Of a DNA stretch of 64,000 nucleotides, positions 60,301 to 64,000 are shown one piece after another. The notes below the pieces were generated by a model. The model ran no database searches. It had not been told where the DNA came from and was given only the letters and a program-made list of their open reading frames with translations. The stretch's first letter is position 1; the number at the start of each line of letters is the position of its first letter. A program made the position numbers and the translations under genes. This DNA is from Lysobacter capsici (GTDB lineage: Bacteria > Pseudomonadota > Gammaproteobacteria > Xanthomonadales > Xanthomonadaceae): positions 5,642,001 to 5,706,000 of the forward strand of contig NZ_CP076103.1 of NCBI RefSeq assembly GCF_018732085.1. The letters run 5' to 3'.

Positions 60301-62148
60301 AGCCGAACCCGTGGCGCCCGCGATGTTGGTCGGACCGGCCGCCTCCAGCGTCCATGCCGTGGCTACCGCGGTGCCGCCGTTGTCGTTGGTCACTGTCTTG
60401 ACCAGGGTCAGCGTCGCCGACTGGTCGTTGTTGTTGATCGTGCAGGTTGCGTTGTCGCCTGCGACCAGGACCACGGTGTTGCTCACCGCAGCTGCGCCGC
60501 CGTTGATCACGCAGCTATAAGTCCCCGCTGTATAACCGGTCGGACCACCCGTCTCGGACAAGGTGTAGCTACCCGGATTGACCGATGCATTGGTCACTGC
60601 AGCCGAACCCGTGGCGCCCGTAATGGTGGTCGGACCGGCCGCCTCTAGCGTCCACGCCGTCGCCACCGCAGTGCCGCCGTTGTCGTTGGTCACCGTCTTG
60701 ACCAAGGTCAGCGTCGCTGCCTGGTCGTTGTTGTTGATCGTGCAGGTTGCGTTGTCGCCTGCCGCAAGAGTGATCGAATTGGCAGCGACTGCTGAGCCAC
60801 CGTTGAGGACGCAGCTATAGGTGCTCGCCGTGTAACCGGCCGGACCGCCGGTCTCGGACAAGGTGTAGCTACCCGGGTTGACCGAGGCATTGGTCACCGC
60901 GGCCGAACCCGTGGCACCCGTGATGTTGGTCGGGCCCGCGGCCGCCAACGTCCACGCCGTCGCCACCGCGGTGCCGCCGTTGTCGTTGGTCACCGTCTTG
61001 ACCAGGGTCAGCGTCGCTGCCTGATCGTTGTTGTTGATCGTGCAGGTCGCGTTATCGCCTGCCGCAAGAGTGATCGAATTAGCGACGACCGCGGAGCCAC
61101 CGTTGATCACGCAGCTGTAGGTGCCGGCCGTGTAACCGGTCGGGCCGCCCGTCTCGGACAGGGTGTAGCTGCCCGGGTTGACCGAGGCATTAGTCACTGC
61201 AGCCGAACCCGTGGCGCCCGTGATGTTGGTCGGACCCGCGGCCCCCAACGTCCACGCCGTCGCCACCGCGGTGCCGCCGTTATCGTTGGTCACCGTCTTG
61301 ACCAGGGTCAGTGTCGCCGCCTGGTCGTTGTTGTTGATCGTGCAGGTCGCGTTATCGCCTGCCGCAAGAGTGATCGAATTGGCGACGACCGCTGCGCCAC
61401 CGTTGATCACACAGCTGTAGGTGCCGGCCGTGTAACCGGTCGGGCCGCCCGTCTCGGACAGGGTGTAGCTGCCCGGGTTGACCGAGGCATTGGTCACCGC
61501 GGCCGAACCCGTAGCGCCGGTGATATTCGTCGGACCTGCGGCTTCCAGCGTCCACGCGGCAGCCACCGCGGTGCCGCCGTTGTCGTTGGTCACCGTCTTG
61601 ACCAAGGTCAGCGTCGCCGCCTGGTCGTTGTTGTTGATCGTGCAGGTCGCGTTGTCGCCTGCCGCGAGGGTGATCGAATTGGCAACGACCGCCGAGCCAC
61701 CGTTGAGGACGCAGCTATAGGTGCCGGCCGTGTAACCGGTCGGGCCGCCGGATTCGGACAAGGTGTAGGTGCCGACGTTGACCGACGCCGCGGTCACTGC
61801 CGGCGTCCCCGTGACGCCGCTGATGTTGCTCGGACCTGCCGCCGCCAGCGTCCACGCCGTGGCTGCCGCGGTGCCGCCATTGTCGTTGGTGACGGTCTTG
61901 ATCAGGGTCAGGCGGGGCTGGATCGGATCGCTGTCCACCGCGGTGCATACCCCACCGCTGAAGATCTGGCCGGGGTTGTTGCAGCTCGTTCCGGTGTTGG
62001 TCACCCCGGTCGGCGGGGCGACGGAGGCTCGGTTGACCGCGTTCTGTGACAGCGCCGGCAATGCGAAGGCCGTCGCCATCACCAGCAACAGCGACTGGCT
62101 GACACGGCACAGCAATGCCCGAACGGCTCGTTTGGAATCAGCGGTCAC
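45394..62148 (-). CDS. Giant secreted repeat protein with DUF11-like and OmpA-like domains, 5584 residues
   Basis: The gene covers 26% of the window. It starts at GTG 62148 behind AGGGGGC. Residues 1-35 form a signal peptide ending PALSQ. Residues 81-2273 are 22 prealbumin-like repeats of about 100 residues (TLVKTVTNDNGG..., CTINNNDQ). Residues 2277-4526 are 18 repeats of 125 residues (SKSSDPASG..., DPDPECTSCTTTHTV). DUF11-like domains follow (TNTGNVNLTNVVVND and similar), then a calcium-type segment (FDDRDSDGWQDSAD). Two OmpA-like domains end the protein (GEVMFSPGSAQVTP and GTVLFDTDKATIKPKYLP...GHTD), probably binding peptidoglycan. The whole looks like a surface stalk or adhesin tethered to the cell wall. 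The frame is intact across all 40 repeats. Confidence 0.93.
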   Translation of the reverse strand: MTADSKRAVRALLCRVSQSLLLVMATAFALPALSQNAVNRASVAPPTGVTNTGTSCNNPGQIFSGGVCTAVDSDPIQPRLTLIKTVTNDNGGTAAATAWTLAAAGPSNISGVTGTPAVTAASVNVGTYTLSESGGPTGYTAGTYSCVLNGGSAVVANSITLAAGDNATCTINNNDQAATLTLVKTVTNDNGGTAVAAAWTLEAAGPTNITGATGSAAVTNASVNPGSYTLSETGGPTGYTAGTYSCVINGGAAVVANSITLAAGDNATCTINNNDQAATLTLVKTVTNDNGGTAVATAWTLGAAGPTNITGATGSAAVTNASVNPGSYTLSETGGPTGYTAGTYSCVINGGSAVVANSITLAAGDNATCTINNNDQAATLTLVKTVTNDNGGTAVATAWTLAAAGPTNITGATGSAAVTNASVNPGSYTLSETGGPAGYTASTYSCVLNGGSAVAANSITLAAGDNATCTINNNDQAATLTLVKTVTNDNGGTAVATAWTLEAAGPTTITGATGSAAVTNASVNPGSYTLSETGGPTGYTAGTYSCVINGGAAAVSNTVVLVAGDNATCTINNNDQSATLTLVKTVTNDNGGTAVATAWTLEAAGPTNIAGATGSAAVTNASVNPGSYTLSETSGPTGYTAGTYSCAINGGSAVVANSITLAAGDNATCTINNNDQSATLTLVKTVTNDNGGTAVATAWTLEAAGPTNITGTTGSAAVTNASVNPGSYTLSETGGPAGYTAGTYSCVINGGSAAGGNTVALVAGDAATCTINNNDQAATLTLVKTVTNDNGGTAVATAWTLEAAGPTTITGATGAAAVTNASVNPGSYTLSETGGPIGYTAGTYSCVINGGAAAVSNIVALVAGDNATCTINNNDQSATLTLVKTVTNDNGGTAVATAWTLEAAGPTNIAGATGSAAVTNAAVNPGSYTLSETGGPTGYTAGTYSCVLNGGSAVVANSITLAAGDNATCTINNNDQAATLTLVKTVTNDNGGTAMATAWTLEAAGPTNITGATGSAAVTNASVNPGSYTLSEAGGPTGYTAGTYSCVINGGAAAVSNTVVLVAGDNATCTINNNDQSATLTLVKTVTNDNGGTAVATAWTLEAAGPTNIAGATGSAAVTNASVNPGSYTLSETGGPAGYTAGTYSCVINGGGAAVSNTVTLAAGDTATCTINNNDQAAMLTLVKTVTNDNGGTAMATAWTLEAAGPTNIAGATGSAAVTNASVNPGSYTLSETGGPTGYTAGTYSCVINGGAAAVSNTVALAAGDNATCTINNNDQSATLTLVKTVTNDNGGIAVAAAWTLEAAGPTNITGATGSAAVTDASVNPGSYTLSETGGPVGYTAGTYSCVLNGGAAAVSNTVVLVAGDNATCTINNNDQSATLTLVKTVTNDNGGIAVATAWTLEAAGPTTITGATGSAAVTNASVNPGSYTLSETGGPAGYTAGTYSCVINGGSAVVANSITLAAGDNATCTINNNDQAATLTLVKTVTNDNGGTAVANAWTLEAAGPTNITGATGSAAVTNASVNPGSYTLSETGGPTGYTAGTYSCVINGGSAVVANSITLAAGDNATCTINNNDQAATLTLVKTVTNDNGGTAVATAWTLEAAGPTTITGATGSAAVTNASVNPGSYTLSETGGPAGYSAGTYSCVINGGAAAVSNTVALVAGDNATCTIHNNDQSATLTLVKTVTNDNGGTAVATAWTLEAAGPTNITGATGSAAVTNASINPGSYTLSETGGPAGYTAGTYSCVINGGSAAVSNTVALVAGDNAICTINNNDQAATLTLVKTVTNDNGGTAVATAWTLEAAGPTTITGATGSAAVTNASVNPGSYTLSETGGPVGYTAGTYSCVINGGAAAVSNTVALVAGDNATCTINNNDQSATLTLVKTVTNDNGGTAVATAWTLEAAGPTNITGATGSAAVTDASVNPGSYTLSETGGPAGYTAGTYSCVINGSAAAVSNTVALVAGDNATCTINNNDQSATLTLVKTVTNDNGGTAVATAWTLEAAGPTNITGATGSAAVTNASVNPGSYTLSETGGPTGYTAGTYSCVLNGGSAVVANSITLAAGDNATCTINNNDQAATLTLVKTVTNDNGGTAVATAWTLQAAGPTNITGITGSAAVTNASVNPGSYTLSETGGPAGYTAGTYSCVINGGAAVVSNTMALAAGDAATCTINNNDQAATLTLVKTVTNDNRGTATTADFTLTAAGPTSISGTSGAPAVTDAPVSSGTYTLTETNLAGYAAGAWSCTGGTLTGNSLVLSNGDDAECGITNDDIAGPEVSSSKSSDPATGTTVNPGTTITYTLSTTVTTAALTSVYTLTDTISGDQTFGSVTNAGAYTCAGTGPLACTLPAGTLPGTYTLTYTTTVDADAAGTVGNSVTGTGGGDPDPECTNCTTTHTVAAPVISSSKSSDPATGTTVNPGTTITYTLSTTISTAALTSVYTLTDTISGDQTFGSVTNAGSYTCAGAGPLACTLPAGTLPGTYTLTYTTTVDADAAGTVDNSVVGNGGGDPNPECTSCTTTHTVALPVISTSKSSDPASGTNVNPGATITYTVTTTVGTAALTSVYTLTDTISGDQTFAAITAPGAYTCTGTGPVVCTLPAGTTPGTYAVSYTTTINANASGTVGNSVVGNGGGDPDPECTSCTTTHTVALPVISTSKASDPVSGTNVNPGATITYTVTTTVGTAALTSVYTLTDTISGDQTFAAITAPGAYTCTGTGPVVCTLPAGTTPGTYAVSYTTTINANASGTVGNSVVGNGGGDPDPECTSCTTTHTVALPVISTSKSSDPASGTNVNPGATITYTVTTTIGTAALTSVYTLTDTISGDQTFAAITAPGAYTCTGTGPVVCTLPAGTAPGTYAVSYTTTINANASGAVGNSVVGNGGGDPDPECTSCTTTHTVALPVISTSKASDPASGTNVNPGATITYTVTTMIGTAALTSVYTLTDTISGDQTFAAITAPGAYTCTGTGPVVCTLPAGTAPGTYAVSYTTTINANASGTVGNSVVGNGGGDPDPECTSCTTTHAVALPVISTSKSSDPASGTNVNPGATITYTVTTTVGTAALTSVYTLTDTISGDQTFAAITAPGAYTCTGTGPVVCTLPAGTTPGTYAVSYTTTINANASGAVGNSVVGNGGGDPDPECTSCTTTHTVALPVISTSKSSDPASGTNVNPGATITYTVTTTVGTAALTSTYTLTDTISGSQTFGAITAPGAYTCTGTGPVVCTLPAGTAPGTYAVSYTTTVDADAAGTVGNSVTGTGGGDPDPECTNCTTTHTVAAPVISSTKSSDPVTGTTVNPGATITYTLSTTVTTAALTSVYTLTDTISGDQTFGAITTPGAYTCTGTGPLACTLPAGTLPGTYTLTYTTTIDADAAGTVGNSVVGTGGGDPDPDCTNCTTTHTVAAPVISTTKASDPASGTNVNPGATITYTITTTVGTAALTSVYTLTDTISGAQTFGAITAPGAYTCTGTGPVVCTLPAGTTPGTYAVSYTTTINANASGTVGNSVVGNGGGDPDPECTSCTTTHTVALPVISTSKSSDPASGTNVNPGATITYTVTTTVGTAALTSTYTLTDTISGDQTFGAITAPGAYTCTGTGPVVCTLPAGTTPGTYAVSYTTTVNANASGTVGNSVTGTGGGDPDPECTNCTTTHTVAAPVISSTKSSDPVTGTTVNPGATITYTLSTTVTTAALTSVYTLTDTISGDQTFGSVTNAGSYTCTGTGPLACTLPAGTLPGTYTLTYTTTVDAEAAGTVGNSVVGNGGGDPDPECTNCTTTHTVALPVISTSKSSDPASGTNVNPGATITYTVTTTVGTAALTSVYTLTDTISGDQTFAAITAPGAYTCTGTGPVVCTLPAGTTPGTYAVSYTTTINANASSTVGNSVVGNGGGDPDPECTSCATTHTVALPVISTSKSSDPASGTNVNPGATITYTVTTTIGTAALTSVYTLTDTISGDQTFGSVTNAGSYTCTGTGPLACTLPAGTLPGTYTLTYTTTVDADAAGTVGNSVTGSGGGDPDPECTNCTTTHTVAAPVISTTKASDPVSGTNVNPGATITYTVTTTVDTAALTSVYTLTDTISGDQTFAAITAPGAYTCTGTGPVACTLPAGTAPGTYAVSYTTTINANASGTVGNSVVGNGGGDPDPECTSCATTHTVALPVISTSKSSDPASGTNVNPGATITYTVTTTVGIAALTSTYTLTDTISGDQTFAAITAPGAYTCTGTSPVVCTLPAGTTPGTYAVSYTTTINANASGAVGNSVVGNGGGDPDPECTSCTTTHTVALPVISTSKSSDPASGTNVNPGATITYTVTTTVGTAALTSVYTLTDTISGDQTFAAITAPGAYTCTGTGPVVCTLPAGTAPGTYAVSYTTTINANASGTVGNSVVGNGGGDPNPECTSCTTTHTVALPVISTTKSSDPASGTNVNPGATITYTVTTTVGTAALTSVYTLTDTISGDQTFAAITAPGAYICTGTGPVVCTLPAGTTPGTYAVSYTTTINANASGTVGNSVVGNGGGDPDPECTSCTTTHTVLVNPALTLTKTAGAPTTNLGASATVTDAGDTIGYTFVITNTGNVNLTNVVVNDAKLDAPAACNATTLAPNASTTCTGTHTITQQEVNAGTSDNTATATGTPPSGTPVTSAPASTQTPLPRNGELRSTKAMTANADEDGSGSVTVGDTLSYTITVTNIGNVDLSNVVVTDDKITPNTTTCAIVVPGATCVLTGTYRVTPADANAGTIRNAATVVDTPPPGGQPVCPVGSADPKCNPRVDVPVTQMPNLGSAKAMTGNADEDGDGRVSVGDTLTYTVTATNTGNIDLTDVVVSDDKITPNTITCASVAPTGTCVLTGTYKVVQADADNGSVVNTATVATSTPNVCPAGSTEARCHPTVTVPIQARPAVAIVKVATLTVDEGKKGVGNVGDVITYAVRISNTGNVTLNDMATSDVLENYPATTLSCGATSLAPGASTDCNTYTHTITREEANAGGTLDNVVKVTARYGNVGGASGTASADATAIVQVEPEASSDLFVTKQANPRDVKIGDLVRYTLTIKNVGQVDTIDATLTDTPPAGFTLVEGSLQVADRDGGGRQVGSYPIKVDQIDIKAGESATVMYLLRVGAGVRPGTHVNRAYAQDGDVRSNEATAEVQLVADPLLDESLLLGTVFDDRDSDGWQDSADLSGVRVHGGFAADAYVAHSTTVDRGDGAKPEPDASSPMLHGIDLGKISARQSEADPVADHRVVISQTLREPKFDDGFALTTAQGITVRMDAAGNTRTELSGDAAKHLTAAEPKVERQVAQTAEGYRVDYIVSNHGIDERGIPGVRIASVEGLLIETDQFGRYHLEGVAGGPWERGRNFILKVDPATLPPGATFTTDNPLVRRLTPGIPVRFDFGVKLPPGEIPGTQEQVEMRIGEVMFSPGSAQVTPQYLPAIENMASKIRQYGGGEIVITANGENETLAMDRALAVRKSLETQVDPQLFKALQISVRTDPQDPATMVVGFAQWPLLGTVLFDTDKATIKPKYLPVIAKVAAALEQLRGTRVVITGHTDLRASDEYNVALGMRRTKAVFEAIVAHASPELRQHLRVDISNDPAAPADKPGK
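48571..55320 (-). repeat. Array B: 18 x 375 bp in-frame repeats
   Basis: Eighteen units of exactly 125 codons within the giant gene. Two unit types are mixed: one with TTVNPG, GSVTNAG and VDADAAG, the other with TNVNPG, AAITAPG and INANASG. Several units switch type in the middle. Each unit has four cysteines, two of them in the motif ECTSC or ECTNC. Confidence 0.95.
55330..61908 (-). repeat. Array A: 22 x about 300 bp in-frame repeats
   Basis: Twenty-one units of 100 codons and a last, diverged unit of 93. The first and last units differ most, as expected at array borders. Inner units carry one of two alternative segments (SAVVANSITLAAGDN or AAAVSNTVALVAGDN) in no regular order. Each unit has two cysteines (TYSC and ATC). 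Confidence 0.95.
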
Positions 62149-62750
62149 AACGCCCCCTAAAACTGAAATCGACTAGTGCGCAGCCGCGGCAGACGCGTTT
62201 GCGTCGCCATTGCTCACAATACTCCTGATCGGAGAATTATCCCCGCACAGGACATTCGCGCAAATCTCGTGCCAATTTCGAGAAAAGGAGGCCGGTCTCT
62301 TTCCGGACGAAAAAGTCGCGACGGCCCGATATAAATGACGCATAACGTCATTTATTGACAATAAATGTCGTGAAAATGGAGACGAAAGCGAGATTTCGGG
62401 CCTGCACGGCCCAGATCGTCCCCGGAAATTCAGACAAATCCGAAGCGATTTTTCGCGTCAAGAAAGACTTTGCCGATCGATCGCCACGGCCCTTGCGCAA
62501 GGATGCAAAGCAGCGGTCCTATCTCAACGCCACCGAAGACAGAGGGAGCCAACGAGGCCATACGGAGCAAGGCATCACTAAATGTGAGAAAGTTCTCCTA
62601 CAGAGACTTAACAAGTCGGATCCGCGTACGTTTTATCTGCGGACATCGCATGACTTGCTGATGTCTTCAAACCGCCCAGATGTCCCGGCGATATCCGTTG
62701 GCCTCGTCCCGACCGACAGTCCAGATCTCGCCGCCAACCCGGAGATAAGG
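62149..62750. other. AT-rich control region between the giant gene and the XRE-cupin regulator
   Basis: This 600 bp stretch is markedly less GC-rich than its surroundings and holds no convincing gene. The frame of the XRE-cupin gene is open upstream to 62355, but those residues show no domain. The region contains the three-motif operator at 62331-62370. On the minus strand AGGAG (62222-62226) precedes a GTG and a 14-codon frame (62173-62217), a possible leader peptide. Confidence 0.6.
62331..62370. promoter_or_regulatory. Triple operator: three 10 bp motifs at 15 bp spacing
   Basis: ATAAATGACG (62331-62340), its exact reverse complement CGTCATTTAT (62346-62355) and ATAAATGTCG (62361-62370) follow each other in alternating orientation with starts 15 bp apart. 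They lie upstream of both divergent genes, so they are strong candidates for binding sites of the XRE-cupin regulator. Confidence 0.65.
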
Positions 62751-63377
62751 ATGACGTCGCAACAACCGACCATCGGCGGCCTGCTGCGCTCGCTGCGCGC
62801 CCGCAACCAGTGGACGTTGAAACAGATGAGCCACCACTCGGGAATCCCGCTGTCGACCCTGTCCAAGATCGAGCACGACCGGCTGTCGCTCACCTACGAC
62901 AAGCTGCTGCAACTGAGCCAGCGGCTGGACATCAGCATGTCCGAGCTGTTCGCCGAAACCCCCACGCCGCCACGCCGCACGGTCACCGCCCGCCGCAGCA
63001 TCGGCCGCATCCGCGACGCGATGCGGGTGACCGGGAAGAACTACGACTCCTATTACCTGTGCTCGGAACTGCGGCGCAAACGCATGACGCCGGTGATCAG
63101 CCACATCCGCGCGCGCAACCTCAAGGAATTCGGCGGCTTCGTGCGCCGCTCGGGCGAGGAGTTCGTGTACGTGCTCGAAGGCGCGGTCGCCTTGCACACC
63201 GAGTACTACGACACCACGGTGCTGCAGACCGGCGAAGGCAGCTACATCGACTCGAACATGGGCCAGGCCTATGTGCTGGCCGAGGGCTGCGACGCGGCCA
63301 CGGTGCTGGCGGTGTGCTCGTCGGACGACAACGAGGAACTGCTGGCGTCGTTGATGGCCAGTCAGGACGAAGCCTGA
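62751..63377 (+). CDS. XRE-cupin transcriptional regulator
   Basis: A 208-residue protein with a helix-turn-helix (IGGLLRSLRARNQWTLKQMS, then SGIPLSTLSKIEHDRLSLTYDKLLQLS) and a C-terminal cupin (GGFVRRSGEEFVYVLEGAVALH, TGEGSYIDSNMGQAYVL). The cupin probably binds a small ligand. The ATG at 62751 is chosen because GGAG/TAAGG lies just before it and the domain begins eight residues later; an ATG at 62661 is an alternative. It is divergent from the giant surface-protein gene, its most likely target. Confidence 0.9.
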   Translation: MTSQQPTIGGLLRSLRARNQWTLKQMSHHSGIPLSTLSKIEHDRLSLTYDKLLQLSQRLDISMSELFAETPTPPRRTVTARRSIGRIRDAMRVTGKNYDSYYLCSELRRKRMTPVISHIRARNLKEFGGFVRRSGEEFVYVLEGAVALHTEYYDTTVLQTGEGSYIDSNMGQAYVLAEGCDAATVLAVCSSDDNEELLASLMASQDEA

Positions 63378-63489
63378 AAAAAGCGCGGGCGGCGCGGGCA
63401 ACGCCGCTGCCGGCGCGCGGCTCCGCGTCGTTCGGCGCTACGCAGGCGCATGCGCCAGGCGGCGAAAGCGCGCCTGAGCGAGCGCGGGG

Positions 63490-64000
63490 CTATAGCGCGC
63501 TGCGCGGCGGCAGGGTCCAGTCGATCGCGGGCTGGCCCTGCTTGGACAGGTACTCGTTGGCGGCGGAGAAATGCCCGCAGCCGATGAACCCGCGGTGCGC
63601 CGACAGCGGCGAGGGATGCGGCGCCTTGAGCACCCGATGCCGGCGCGGGTCGATGACCTTGCCCTTGGCCTGGGCGTAGCTGCCCCATAACAGGAACACC
63701 AGCCCTTCGCGTTCGCGATTGAGCACGTCGACCACGTGATCGGTGAAGCCTTCCCAGCCCTTGCCCTGGTGCGCGCCGGCGCGGCCTTCCTCGACCGTCA
63801 GCACCGCGTTGAGCAACAGCACGCCGCGATGGGCCCACGGCATCAGATAGCCGTGATCGGGCCGGGCGATGCCGAGGTCGCGGTGGATTTCCTTGAAGAT
63901 GTTGTCGAGCGACGGCGGCACCGACACGCCGGGCAGCACCGAGAAGCACAGGCCGTGGGCCTGGCCGTAACCGTGGTACGGGTCCTGACCGAGGATCACC
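63490..64000 (-). CDS. ung: Uracil-DNA glycosylase, 5' end outside window
   Basis: The C-terminal 170 residues of family 1 uracil-DNA glycosylase. The water-activating loop GQDPYHG is at the window edge, followed by FSVLPGVSVPPSLDNIFKEI, the uracil-binding LLLNAVLTVEEG and the DNA-intercalating loop HPSPLSAHRGFIGCGHFS with its catalytic His. It removes uracil from DNA after cytosine deamination. The start codon lies beyond base 64000. It ends 112 bp from the converging XRE-cupin gene. Confidence 0.95.
   Translation of the reverse strand, partial: VILGQDPYHGYGQAHGLCFSVLPGVSVPPSLDNIFKEIHRDLGIARPDHGYLMPWAHRGVLLLNAVLTVEEGRAGAHQGKGWEGFTDHVVDVLNREREGLVFLLWGSYAQAKGKVIDPRRHRVLKAPHPSPLSAHRGFIGCGHFSAANEYLSKQGQPAIDWTLPPRSAL

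Noticed and set aside
48571..61908. Regular direct repeats as a possible CRISPR array
   Set aside because: Unit lengths of 300 and 375 bp without unique spacers, fully in frame and protein-coding.

Overview
The window comes from a very GC-rich genome. It carries several hallmarks of a Lysobacter-like member of the Xanthomonadaceae: large NRPS genes, copies of the GTGGGAGGGGCTTCAGCCCC intergenic palindrome, and GGGAATC tandem repeats. This assignment is an inference from gene content and repeat style; there is no rRNA in the window. I see no tRNA, rRNA, CRISPR array, insertion sequence or prophage.

Region 1 (1-11.7 kb) is a secondary-metabolite locus cut by the left edge. It holds the end of one NRPS (C-A-PCP, glycine-like pocket) and a second NRPS (C-A-PCP-reductase) that should release its product by reduction. 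An MFS exporter overlaps the second NRPS by ATGA. Then come a frameshifted, eroded MbtH-like remnant, a DUF6875-like protein and kynurenine 3-monooxygenase. A small hypothetical protein and a C39-like cysteine protease domain protein follow.

Region 2 (11.7-21.4 kb) is mixed housekeeping: a MocR regulator divergent from a YfcG-type glutathione transferase, a metallo-beta-lactamase-fold protein with a zinc ribbon, a cupin dioxygenase-like protein, an AHSA1/ArsR operon, a 1.3 kb stretch with no clear gene, an RstAB-like two-component system with a small helical-repeat protein behind it, and a TetR regulator beside a Fur-box-like palindrome.

Region 3 (21.4-29.6 kb) has a second, separate NRPS system. 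A single-module C-A-PCP-TE enzyme with EntF-like layout is followed 10 bp later by a GT1-family glycosyltransferase. A patatin-like phospholipase follows after a repeat-rich gap.

Region 4 (29.6-34.8 kb) is a lipid A modification module: an EptA-type phosphoethanolamine transferase and a PAP2 phosphatase, divergent from an OmpR/kinase two-component system. A 95 bp duplication copied the last codons of the kinase gene.

Region 5 (34.8-41.6 kb) has an EcsC-family protein, a HipA-like kinase/DUF3037 pair, an AzoR azoreductase divergent from a LysR regulator, a tautomerase divergent from another LysR regulator, and a ribbon-helix-helix protein.

Region 6 (41.6-62.8 kb) is dominated by one 16.8 kb gene for a secreted 5584-residue protein: 22 repeats of about 100 residues, 18 repeats of 125 residues, DUF11-like domains and two OmpA-like domains. 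It is co-transcribed with a 1247-residue probable outer-membrane protein. Upstream lie an AT-rich operator-like region with three evenly spaced 10 bp motifs and a divergent XRE-cupin regulator. The window ends inside ung (uracil-DNA glycosylase).
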